Shown here: positions 1 to 9,600 of the stretch, piece by piece
How positions within the stretch are numbered: position 1 is the stretch's first letter
Layout of the letters: each line of letters starts with the position of its first letter
DNA from: Setophaga petechia
Lineage: Eukaryota; Chordata; Aves; Passeriformes; Parulidae
Assembly (NCBI GenBank): GCA_024362935.1
Contig: JANCRA010000028.1
Location: forward strand, 4,314,501-4,378,500
DNA: 64,000 bases
Direction of reading: 5' to 3'
Program-made: the position numbers and the translations under genes
Notes under the pieces: generated by a model
Seen by the model: the letters and a program-made list of their open reading frames with translations, nothing else
What the model was told of the DNA's origin: nothing
Database searches by the model: none

Positions 1-98
1 CATCATTTCCTGGCCTGGCCTCAAGGTGACCCTTTGAACATGAATTTCCCCTGTTGTGTGCATGCAGGGCCCTCACCACATGCCATGCTCATACTCAC

Positions 99-142
99 GG
101 GTGTGGGATCGAATCACCTCAAATCTCTGCTGGCTCTCCAGC
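99..142 (-). CDS. LAT2: candidate internal exon of LAT2 (partial gene, open at left edge)
   Basis: On the minus strand a strong pyrimidine tract and CAG (acceptor at 144-143) precede a 44-nt open segment that ends at a GTGAGT donor (98-93). Read as one base plus 14 codons plus one base, it gives LESQQRFEVIRSHT. This resembles the human LAT2 segment around EDQQSFTGSRTY (QQ-x-F followed by R and a hydroxyl/aromatic residue); the comparison is from memory, not an alignment. It lies downstream of, and on the same strand as, the LAT2 transmembrane exon at 3487-3571. The phases do not join directly (that exon ends in phase 1, this one needs phase 2), so at least one small exon between them, equivalent to the human KIYQQR segment, must exist. 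I did not find it. A chance splice-like segment is the main alternative. Confidence 0.42.
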
Positions 143-410
143 CTGGAAAAAACAGCAGCAAAGCTCAGCTGAATTTTGGGGTTTATGACAAGGAAAAAAG
201 CTACAAGAGACCTGAGTGGTGAGAGGAGGGCAGAGAGCAGCATGCTGGGCTCTGAGAGATGCCAAGCTGCATTGCTCAGCATCTCATGCAGGGCCTGTGT
301 GAGCTGGGAGCAGCTTCCTGGACTCTTCTTTGATCCTTTAAAGACAAGATGTGGTTTTGGAACCACTGGTAGAGCAGCCAGCACCAGCAAGGGAAGGATC
401 CAGGGATGAG

Positions 411-553
411 GAAATCATCATTTAGGATAATTCTCATAGGAAAACATCATTGAGGATAATTCTCATAGGAAAACATCATTTAGGATAATTCTCATAGGAA
501 AACATCATTCAGGATGATTCTCATAGGAAAACATCATTTAGGATAATTCTCAT
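411..553. repeat. 29-bp minisatellite, about 5 copies
   Basis: A unit with the core AGGATAATTCTCATAGG recurs exactly every 29 bp at 424, 453, 482, 511 and 540. Copies differ by single substitutions (CATTTAGG, CATTGAGG, CATTCAGG; GGATAATT, GGATGATT). It lies in the presumed LAT2 intron and has no coding sense. Confidence 0.9.
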
Positions 554-2169
554 TCTGATGCTTCAGCCACCAAAAGTCAGAAGAACCATTTTACCCACAA
601 AAAAATGGATGTTCATGCATGAAATGGCTTCAAACCCCACTGCTTCACCTCCATTGCTGCCTCTGCCCCTCCCATCATTGCTTAATATAAACATGAATAA
701 AATAACATTATCAATGACAACCTATGCCCTGGAACCTCTTTACTTTTTAGTTAATAGGTGAGCTGCTTTTCAGAGCACAAGAGAATTCAAACCTTTTCTA
801 CTGCAGGTGTTTCTACACAGGTACTTATTAATTCCAATTCTGGGATCCCTTTCCCCCTTTTTCACTGGGGTTGCCCCATACCCAGCTGGGATTCACGGCC
901 CAAGGCTGTCAAAAAACCCAAACATGGAGTCAAGCCACTCTGCTTGCACACCACACCTCCAAAAAGAGCACACAACACCACAAACCTGAGCCCAAACCCC
1001 CTAATCCAGGTATAAATTTCAAGAAGTGGGGACAATTCAGCAAGAGTCTGTGAGGGATGGAGCCTTCAGTGGCTGCTCCATCACTCTACAGTGGATCACT
1101 CTGGAGCCCTTCCCCACAGAAACTAAACCCCAACCCCCTGGAGGCCTTTGCAGAGCCACACTGCAGCTCCTGTAACAAAGCTTACAACCCAAATTTTCTT
1201 TTTTTAACATCCTTTACTGTGGTTTGTCTGTTGCTGAAGGAAATTAGGGCAGTGCATGTGTGTACACTGCATTTCCTTCATTTCTTGTGCTGCAGGTCAG
1301 TGGTTGCTCTGGTACATGATCCAACCCACCCCAGCCAAGGGCAGGGGCTTCTTTATGGAGTAAATAATCTTTCCATCTCATCTCAGGACACAAAAGAACA
1401 GGATAAGAACTTGCCCTTCTCTCCCAGACCTTTTCCAACGAGGTAATGATTCAACAACATCACAGTCAGAGCTTCAGTTTCATTTTGGATTATTCTCTGT
1501 GAAGGCATTGCCCCTTCAGCAGCATCTTGGGCTGGGGCACACTGCCTTGCACCCCATCCTGGCATTATATTATTTTATTTTATTTTCTATAAACCCAGAT
1601 TTCAGCTTGGGTCTGGCTATGGGGCTCACCCTGACTGAGTTGAGAGAAACACAATTGGGAAAGGAAACTTACTGGCTCCTCTGCTCATTGAACTGTGCGT
1701 CCCGTTTGGTAGCTGGAAGACAAGGGAACAAAAAGCTCTCAGAAAGGATAATTTGGCAGTTAGAGATCAGAAAGGCCAATAAAATACATTCACAAAAATT
1801 ACTTCAGCACATCAGGACAGCAGAAGCAGGGAGCAGCAGTTGCAGTAGGGCTTTGATGAAATTTTTTGAAATTGCATTTGCTTTGTGGTTTTTGTCTCAA
1901 ACCCCACACAGCAAAGCAGCCAGTCCTGCCCCAAACCCCAAACTGCAGCCTCCTCCCCACTAAAACCCACCCAGTGCTCAGGGAGGGGCTCCAACCCCAC
2001 TGGGTGCTCACCCAACTCTCAGTGTGAATTTATCCTCCAGACTCCCCTTGCCTGCCCTGCTGTCCCAGACCCTGCAGGATTTGTGTCACTGCAGCTCATC
2101 CTCCCTGGTGGAGTCCCAAAGCCACCCACCAGGTGGATCTCAGAGTTACATCTGCCCCAGGGAATGGAG
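554..2169. other. presumed LAT2 intron, no recognised gene
   Basis: This stretch contains only short overlapping ORFs in all frames with no recognisable protein domain. The missing small LAT2 exon that should connect 3487-3571 with the candidate at 99-142 may be here, but no exon could be recognised. The sequence is of mixed composition and unremarkable. Confidence 0.5.
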
Positions 2170-2484
2170 TGTTGTCTTATATATCAAGAGTTCCATTATC
2201 ATTATAGTGCAAGGATTCCATAGCACCAGAGCTTCAAACCTCCTCAATGCTTCTCATGGGCAGCTCCTCTAAGCACTGACTGTTCCTGGTCCTTGCAGCA
2301 GTCATGATCTGACTCCAGATCCCACCAATCCACTCTTTTATACCATTGCTCTTATTGGCTACAGGCGGGGCCTGTCAAGATGAGGCCTGCTCCTAATCTT
2401 TAGTAATTGGTCCAGCTGCAACTCTTTAGGGGATAAGATCACATTCTCTACCACCTTCATTTACCCATCCTGTGTCCCCCTACA
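2170..2484 (-). mobile_element. solo LTR of an endogenous retrovirus (candidate)
   Basis: Read on the minus strand the block starts TGTAGGGGG and ends AGACAACA, so it has TG...CA boundaries over 315 bp. Inside are a CCAAT box (complement of 2354-2358) and, about 10 bp further on, a TATAAAAG box (complement of 2335-2342), which is a normal LTR promoter layout. No clear target-site duplication was seen and no internal retroviral coding sequence flanks it. It has the same orientation as LAT2 and lies in the intron after that gene's first coding exon. Confidence 0.6.
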
Positions 2485-2689
2485 GAGGGGCTGCACTTTT
2501 GGGTGTTCCTTCCCTCCTGGCTCTCTGGCAGAACCTCTTCTGTGCTCTGGAGCATCCCTGTGGGAGCCTGTGAGCCTGCTGGGGAGAAGGCAACAGCACT
2601 GCCCTGGAGGGATGCACCACAGGCTCCAGACACTCCTCACAGCTCAGAGTGATGGAAGACACCTTACCCCACAGTACTCTGCAGCACTA

Positions 2690-3080
2690 TGTTAATTTAT
2701 CCTGCTTTTGTCCTTCCCATTGGCCTGTTGGCCTTCCCTGCCCCTTTTCCCCCATATGTTCATGTTCTAGAGGGTTCTCCCTTCCCTGTGTTCCCATTGG
2801 TTTGTGTAACCCCACCCATCCACCCTGGCATTCCCTATTGGTCCCTTCCCTGGATTTATACCCTGGACTCTCCTGTGTCTGTGTGTTTGGTTGCTTGACC
2901 CCTTTGGTGTTAGGCATCAATAAATTCCATGGAGTTTGAACTGCATGCCTGGACCCTCCCATGTCTTCAGTGTTGAGTTTCTTTGTGTGTCTGTCTGTCT
3001 CTCTGTGTCTGTCTGTGTTTGCTGGTGCTCTCGTGGCTCCCACCTATTGGCACTCTCAGTGAAGGTTGCAGCCACCATGG
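2690..3080 (+). mobile_element. second LTR-like block, opposite orientation (candidate)
   Basis: The block begins TGTTAATTTATCC and contains CCATTGG and CTATTGG (CCAAT-type) boxes, a TTTATACCC TATA-like box near 2856 and an AATAAA poly(A) signal at 2929-2934 in the expected order for a plus-strand LTR. A pyrimidine and TGTC-rich microsatellite tract (about 2976-3030) follows the poly(A) signal. The right boundary is uncertain and no target-site duplication was found. It lies about 200 bp from the reverse-oriented LTR at 2170-2484. Confidence 0.5.
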
Positions 3081-3195
3081 ACCACAACCTGTCCCCAGAA
3101 GGGCAAAGCTGGTACCCAGCTGAGCAGAGCCAAACCCACATGGTTTGGGGGGAGCACATTCCAAGAGGGAATTCCAGCCAGGGGTGGGCAGCACT

Positions 3196-3510
3196 CACCT
3201 GAGAGCTGGCACCTGATGGGCAGCACTCACCTGAGAGCTGGCACCTGGTGGGCAGCACTTACCTGAGAACTGGCACCTGGTGGGCAGCACTCACCTGAGA
3301 GCTGGCAGCTGATGGGCAGCACTCACCTGAGAGCTGGCAGCTGATGGGCAGCACTCACCTGAGAGCTGGCACCGGATGGGCAGCACTCACCTGAGAGCTG
3401 GCACCTGATGGGCAGCACTCACCTGAGAGCTGGCACCGGATGGGCAGCACTCACCTGAGAGCTGGCACCTGATGGGCAGCACTCACCTGAGAGCTGGCAC
3501 CTGACGCAGA
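3196..3510 (-). repeat. 32-bp minisatellite built from the LAT2 exon end and 5' splice site
   Basis: CACCTGAG (plus strand) recurs exactly every 32 bp at 3196, 3228, 3260 (as TACCTGAG), 3292, 3324, 3356, 3388, 3420, 3452 and 3484. On the minus strand each unit reads GTGCCAGCTCTCAG followed by GTGAGTGC, that is, the last bases of the LAT2 coding exon plus its intron donor. The copy at 3484 is the real exon-intron junction and nine copies lie downstream in the intron. Small substitutions distinguish units (CACCTGAT, CACCGGAT, CAGCTGAT), and the unit at 3260 has the donor GTAAGT instead of GTGAGT. Confidence 0.95.
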
Positions 3511-3571
3511 GGCTCACGGCCGCCCCGAGCAGCATCAGCGCCACGGCCGCCCACAGCTCCATCTGCAGCAT
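3487..3571 (-). CDS. LAT2: LAT2 (NTAL/LAB) first coding exon, transmembrane adaptor
   Basis: LAT2 is a palmitoylated single-pass membrane adaptor that is tyrosine-phosphorylated after B-cell and Fc receptor stimulation and recruits GRB2. This exon encodes 28 codons plus one base: a short N-terminus (MLQMELW), a hydrophobic membrane segment (about residues 8-23) and the juxtamembrane CVRC, the CxxC palmitoylation motif of the LAT family. Human LAT2, as I recall it, has the closely similar LLGVAASLCVRC. The acceptor is CAG at 3592-3590, so the exon is 3487-3589 with 18 nt of 5' UTR; the donor is GTGAGT at 3486-3481. A second in-frame ATG lies at 3562-3560 (MELW) and could be the true start. EIF4H lying upstream on the same strand matches human 7q11.23 order. 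The remaining exons, with the tyrosine motifs, lie mostly beyond the left edge. Confidence 0.85.
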
Positions 3572-3650
3572 GGCCCTGCCAAATCCAGCCTGAAACACAG
3601 CCAGGGGACCCCATCAGCTGTGGGGCACAGGGGGCTGTGAGGCCATCCCC

Positions 3651-4060
3651 TGTGGCATTCACGTTCTCTGGAAAAAAATCCCTTTGCCCAAGGTTTTTGT
3701 CCTGGGAAGCTGAGGAGTCTTAGAGAAAAGGAAAACAATTCTTCTCTCATTTGCTTCTCCTGTGTTGTGCTTGTGTGGAATGTGTTTGGGGATTGTTCAC
3801 CCACAGGTGATTGTTCCATTGCATTCTGCTGGGAGTTGTTTTCACTCTTTGGTCAATCAGGGCCAAGCTGTGTCAAGACTCTGGAGAGAGTCAGGAGTTT
3901 TCATTATTATCTTTATAGCATTCAGTAAGTATCTTTTCTGTATTCTTTAGTATAGTATAGCATTCTTTAATATAATACAGTATAATAAAGTAATAAATTA
4001 GCCTTCTGAGAACATGGAGTCAGATTCATCATTCCTGCCTTTGTTGGGGCATTCCCAACA
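3651..4060 (+). mobile_element. solo LTR, songbird-type endogenous retrovirus
   Basis: This is a 410-bp block starting TGTGGCATTC and ending GCATTCCCAACA (TG...CA). An AATAAA poly(A) signal lies at 3984-3989 in an AT-rich stretch about 70 bp before the end, giving plus orientation. I recognise the sequence type as a family repeated many times in passerine genomes, but could not run a library search. It sits about 60 bp upstream of the LAT2 coding-exon acceptor, antisense to LAT2. No target-site duplication is evident. Confidence 0.75.
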
Positions 4061-4110
4061 ATACAAATAATCCCTCAGAGATTACAAATACAATAATCCC
4101 TCAGAGAGCT
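4061..4110. repeat. short local duplication beside the LTR
   Basis: AATAATCCCTCAGAG occurs twice within 50 bp immediately to the right of the LTR end. This is a small tandem duplication of flanking sequence. Confidence 0.7.
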
Positions 4111-6420
4111 TTTAGCCCCAAAATCCAGGTGCTGTTTGCCCTCCCACCCCTGTGGAGCTGGGAGGCTGCTGTGGCTGCAGAAGGGACTTTGGGCTTGTAG
4201 CAGAGGTCAGCAGAGGTGATGCCCTTACCTGCACTGCTCTGAATTTCTCATTCCCAGTCCCCAAACCCACCCTGCTGCCATCAGACCTGTCAGCAGACAG
4301 CAATCTTTTAATATCCAGAAGAGAGGGCAAGAGGGAGGCACTCAGCAATATTTAAACAGTCAAGACCTTTGCAGAACGTGTTCTGGCTCTTTCCTGAAGC
4401 TCAGAGGGACTCCCAGTGTGAAATTCCCCACTCCTTTTTCTGCCCTGAGCTGGCTCAGCCAGTGGCTCTTCCCTCCTTTCCATGGCAGGCTTTTTCCCAA
4501 ACAGCAGCTCACATTTTTTAACAATCAGCACGATTTGGCTGCAACTTCTTCCTTTAAAACACAAAACATCCTACAAATATCACAGGAAGCAGCCTGCTGG
4601 CACTGAGATGGATCATTTACCTGTTCCTATTCCCCGGGGTCAGATTTTCTTTAGTTACAGATTATTTTAATTTATTTTTGGTTTGATCAACTTTCTTTTT
4701 CCCCTAGGGATGGAGACACTTGAGTGTGCCAAAGGCCAGAACATGAGGAAACTTTCCTGCTGCCTACCTTCAATTCCTCTTATTACAACTTCAGCCTGTG
4801 TTAAATTGGTGAATGAAGGAGGAATGATATATTATAGCAATTGATAATTAAAATAATTCAAAATAATAAACAAATGCCAGTAACAGACAATAGAAAGCAG
4901 CAGCTCCATTCTGCCCTGCTCAGCACCTTCTGCCTCTGCTTGATTAAAGTGGAATAAACAACATTTCTCTGCCCAAACTCAGCAGAAGTTTGGAAGTTGC
5001 TCTGATAGCTCATTCACCTTGGAGAAAACCCAAAGGCTCCCATGGGGGCTGAGCAGCTTCCTCCTGTCCCTGCAGGCTCCTGGAGCAGCAGCTGAGGGTG
5101 GTGGTGGGAGCTCTGTGCTCCAGCTTGCACTGAAGCCTCAGCCCTGTGCCACAATCCCAATTATCAGGGCAGGGTGAAAGCAATGCTGGTGTAAATCAGC
5201 ATGGGGCAGGGGAAGGAGAGGAAGGAAAATCCCTCATTTCCACTCAGACAGACCTTGGGGAAAGCCAGGAGCAGTGGCTGAAGGTGTCAGATCTTCCCAG
5301 TGGTTCCCAAACACCGTTTGGCTGCCCAGGAGTGGCCTCACCTTTGCTTGAGATCAAAGTGGGTTTATTCCTCTTGTGTTCCAGGTTCCCTGGGCTCAGC
5401 AGGACCTGGCAGCCACCAGCCCTCCCTCCTCCATGGCTTTGCCTTTTACAGGCCCCAGAGGCCTCTCTTTCCCTGCAGTTTTTTTGCAGCACTTTCTGAA
5501 GAAGATGAGATGAGTTATTCTAAATTTAATTGTCCAGTCTCCAGCACCCAGCCCAGAGGTGCAGGACCAGAACCCAAAAGAGCCTAGTCAAAACCATGTG
5601 GGTTTTCCCATCATTTTTCCTTTGCTCAGCATCCCCCATGGAAATCATGAGCTGTGGCTCATCTCTAAAGCATCTCCAAGAGGCAGCTGAGGGAAGTTGG
5701 TCCTGTGCTGGTGACTAAAATACAAAGGGCTGCATTGCTGCTGCTTTGTGGGTTTCCTGGCTTTTTTCTTTCTTTTTTTTTTTCTTCTTTTTTTTTCTTT
5801 AAAGTGAAAGCAAGGCAGAGCTGGAGACACCTGACAGCACTGACCTAGTTTGCCCTGTTCATGGCAAACCTCCTGCTCCCTTCCAGAGCCAGTTTTATTT
5901 TGGTCACGGGCAGTGAGGCAGCAAAACCTGTCTGCTCCTGAGCCCAGGGACACAAAAAGTGGATATTTGAGGGGCTGATGAACAGGACAGGGTGTGTCCC
6001 ACCCCATCACAGCTTTATGCCCCAAGAAAGCCCCCAAATCACACACACATCAGCCTGGAAATCTTTTGTGCTCCCCAAACACCCAAGCCCATGGAAAATC
6101 CTTCCTTTTGGTACAAGCCCTGAGCTGACAGAAGGAGGTGATGAACAGATTTATGACAAGCAGAAGGCTGGAAGCACTTACTCACGGCCAGCAGGATATA
6201 AATAAAATATTGGGAAGGCTGAATGTGCTTCCCTGTGCTCTGCCCTGGGGAGCTGCAGAGCAGAACAAACAGCCCTGAGCCATGGAGGTGTCTGCACAGA
6301 GGGATGTGTGGAGCTCATGGATGGCCAGCCCTGCTTCCAAGATGCTAAACTGGCACAATTTCACTGCACTCTTAAAAAAAGTATAGGGAACCTGTTTTCT
6401 CCCATGTAGGAATCCACAAA
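4111..6420. other. non-coding stretch upstream of the LAT2 coding exon
   Basis: No exon or RNA gene was recognised. The stretch includes a pyrimidine tract on the plus strand at about 5760-5802 (nearly all T with a few C). If LAT2 has a distant 5' UTR exon this is its first intron. Confidence 0.5.
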
Positions 6421-6905
6421 ATCAGAGGGTTTTGGGAAAGCTGCAAAAGGCAGGCCCCAGAGGCAGCAGAACTGTGATTAGTGCTAAGCAGCAGCCATGA
6501 GATTGGTCAGCAGAAAAATTATTTAAACTAATAAAAAGAAAGAACAAATAGAACAATGATCTGTGTATTAACACTTGTCTGGAATAACTCTCTAAGCTAC
6601 AAAAAAATTTATCTAGCAAGATATTAAGAAAGTTAAAGCTTAATAATAGAGCTCTGTGCATTGTGTTTTAAAGCTTACAAATGAGTATTGTATTCAAAAT
6701 AAGCAAGAATTGTTTTAACCAAAAGTTAATAGTAATTAGATAAAACTACTGTCAATATGCTTTTGCTTTGTGTAATTAGTCAAAAAACTTATAAAACAAA
6801 TTGTAACATTAAATTCTTAATCTGCTGCCTAAAATGTGAGCTACTAACATCTTCCCATTGTCATAACCATGTAATAAAACTAATGCTAAAAAATAAAACA
6901 GCTCA
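6421..6905 (+). mobile_element. AT-rich LTR-like block (weak candidate)
   Basis: The block changes abruptly from a G-rich start (GGTTTTGGGAAAGCTGC) to strongly AT-rich sequence and ends with two closely spaced AATAAAA signals near 6873 and 6891. This composition and the poly(A) signals resemble AT-rich LTRs common in songbird genomes. I could not fix TG...CA ends or a target-site duplication, so the boundaries are approximate and the call could be wrong. Confidence 0.3.
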
Positions 6906-9330
6906 AACCACGTTCCACAGCAGTCCCATCCCGTTCATAATTTGTACACAGCCCTGCCACACCATCCCATCTGGTTCAGGAGGGACACTCGGGCTGTGTC
7001 ACCATGCCCTGTTCTGCTCATGCATTTCTCTCTTCTCCTTTTGCCTGTTTTTCCCCTTTTTGTGCTGAGGAAGGCAGTGGGACCAGGGCACACCCACAAA
7101 TCCCTCAGGAGCAGCTGCTCCAGACAATTCCTGGGAGAGTCTGGATCCAGCTGTGCTCTCCCCACACAGGGGCTGCTCCTTCTCTGGAGCAGATATTTTT
7201 AGCAATCAAGGAGACAGGATTTTTCTCACTAAAAAAAAATTCGGGAAAATTCATGAAGTTGCAAAAGTTTATCTACTCTGTGCCAGGTCTTATCTTGATT
7301 TAAGGATTCACCCCAGTAATAAGGCTCACTATGAAGATCCAAAGGAAGGAGAAGTGGTTTTATCCAGGAAGAGTAAAAGGTCTGCTTTTAATTTTACTGA
7401 AATGGAGAGTAAGAGGACATGGGCACTCACTGTCCATCTCTCCAAGAGCAGCACAACAAAGTGAGAAAAACTTTTCAATCAAAATAAGGCAATTCTGGCT
7501 TATAAAATGAGTGGATATAGGCTGGATATGCACAGACTAGAAATAAAATTCCTAATGGATAGAAAGTCTGGAAGAACTTCCCAAAAGCAGCAGAAAAGGC
7601 ACAAAGCTCACTAAAAAAAATCTGCAAGAGCACTTAAAGTGAACTTTAACTTTTAGCTGAGAAACCAGGAGCGTGAGGAATGTGTAGATGTGGCCTCAGC
7701 AATGCCTGGTTTTCCATGAGATGATTTCTGATGAAGACATTTGAGCTCTTTGCAGATGTCAAGCCCACCCCTGAGTTCACACTGCAAGATAAAGACTAAA
7801 ATAATGTATTTAATGTATTTATATTATGTATTCTATCTATCAATCAAAAATTGCCCAAAAGGCAAATATAAACCAGTCACTTTCTCTCCCCTGCAGAAAG
7901 TTTTGTGGTGTGCACCAGCTTGCAGTAAATGAATTCTAATTCAGGCTGGTAGGATGAGTCACTGCTATGAAATATGAAGTGGAGAGTGTATTTAAAGCCT
8001 CACCATATGAAATTCAGCACACTGACTTGTTGAACAGATGCAATATTCAGCTTGAGTCGATGTCTCTAACGTGTCTAAGAAAAGCAGCTCCACTTTCTGT
8101 TTGCCTGTGTGGCACAGATTGCCACAGAGTCCCATCAGTTCAGGAATTAAAGCCTCAGACCAAGGAATCTCTGCTGTGGCTGGAATGACTCCAGTGACCT
8201 GCACTGAGCCTTCAGCTGAGCTCCTTTCCAGAGCTCTGCACATCTCATTTCCTACCAGATTTGTGCCACTGTCAGGTTTCTTAGGGAGGCTGCTGCCATG
8301 GAGTGAAAATCTGGGGTTTTACAGCTATTCAGGCAGATCAGGCTTTCATGCCAATAGATAGATGGATTTCAGTAAAACTTATGATAAAAGGGGAAAGTTA
8401 GAATTGATAAAAACCAACTTCCACATAGATGATAACTTTGGAAAATGCTTTTTAACAACATTGGGTGGAAAATACGGTGCAAAACCCCAATCACAGCAGG
8501 CATGGCAGCACAAGAAGGCAAATCACAGACACATCTTGTATTTGTAACTGTTCCAGGCAGCACTGAAGCCTCCCAGCATCATTCACTTCCACTGGGAGCC
8601 CAGGGGGTGCCATGTTAGCAATACAGGAACCCCTGTGAAACTAAGGACTCCAGAACCACGAAAATGAGCCAATCTCACACAAGATTTTCCCAAAATTATC
8701 CTCTTCTGCTAAATTATCTGCCTCATGGCCTATCTTACACTGAACATTGTTCACACAAGAGAAAACTGATGGAAAACCAAATCTCTCTCTATCTAGAATT
8801 AGCTATTCCAAGCACTTACATGCAGTGAAATAAAGACATTCATATCCATGATGCCAGTCAGCCCTGAAATCAATGGAAAACCCAGGAAGTGTTGTTTGAA
8901 TCAGCTATTTTTAAGGACTGGGCTTTGGAGGGGGAGCAGCATGGGCTGCAGCAGTCCCAGAACTACAGGCAGGAGCCAGAAGAAGGACAGGGATGAGGGA
9001 AGCTCAGCACAGGCTGAACCTTCCAGAAAATTTTAGAAGATGTGAATGCAGAAATAATGTAATTAAACCCACGCTTGCATCAGCAGATGGACGAGGAGAG
9101 GTGAAGTGCAGTGCTGTAAAACAGACAACCCAGGTTGTGAGGGGTGGGCTCCTCTCAGAGGGGTCTAAAATGCTGCTGGGAGCAGAGAGGTGGAAATTCC
9201 TGCCTTGGAGCTGGTGGTGGCCAGGAGCAGCAGTGAGGAGGGGACATCCAGCACGCTGCTTTTCAGAGGGGTTTCACAGGGATGACCTTGAGCCTCTTTA
9301 AAAGGTCACCAAGGTCTGAGGTGGGATCTG
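6906..9330. other. non-coding stretch, nothing recognised
   Basis: Only short random ORFs are present and no splice-flanked coding segment with recognisable similarity was seen. Confidence 0.5.
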
Positions 9331-9600
9331 AGCCACTGGGACACCGCAGTGTCCCCACGCACCCCGAGCGCCTCCGGGCGCTGTCCCTGCCCGCCCTGCC
9401 TCGCTCACCCACCTTACCCAGCTCAGCCGCTGTCCCTGGGGTGTCCCAGCTGCTCCAGCTGCTCCAGCTGCTCCAGCTGCCGGGGCTGGAGCTGGTTCCT
9501 GCAGGGCTCGTTGCAGTTCTGGTTTCCTGTCCCCTGTGAATCACCAACCCCAACATCCGCTGCCCGGCCCCAGAGGCGACGCCTGCACAAACCCACCGGG
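9330..9600. promoter_or_regulatory. small CpG-rich segment, possible LAT2 5' exon or promoter
   Basis: This is a short GC- and CpG-rich patch in otherwise CpG-poor sequence. On the minus strand it carries donor-like sites (GGTAAGG and GGTGAGCG type) near 9400-9420, which would suit a non-coding first exon of LAT2 about 6 kb upstream of its coding exon. This is inference; no transcript evidence is available. A 9-bp repeat (AGCTGCTCC) lies within it at 9448-9480. Confidence 0.25.
9448..9480. repeat. 9-bp tandem repeat, about 3.7 copies
   Basis: AGCTGCTCC is repeated head to tail without interruption at 9448, 9457 and 9466, with a partial fourth copy. Confidence 0.85.

Noticed and set aside
2687..3258. 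overlapping minus-strand ORFs of 75-118 codons
   Set aside because: They run across an LTR-like block, a TGTC microsatellite tract and the LAT2 donor minisatellite, and have no protein-like features.
1..3480. RFC2 exons left of LAT2
   Set aside because: RFC2 follows LAT2 in human, but no AAA+ clamp-loader motifs (Walker A or B) were recognised here. It would be expected beyond the left edge.
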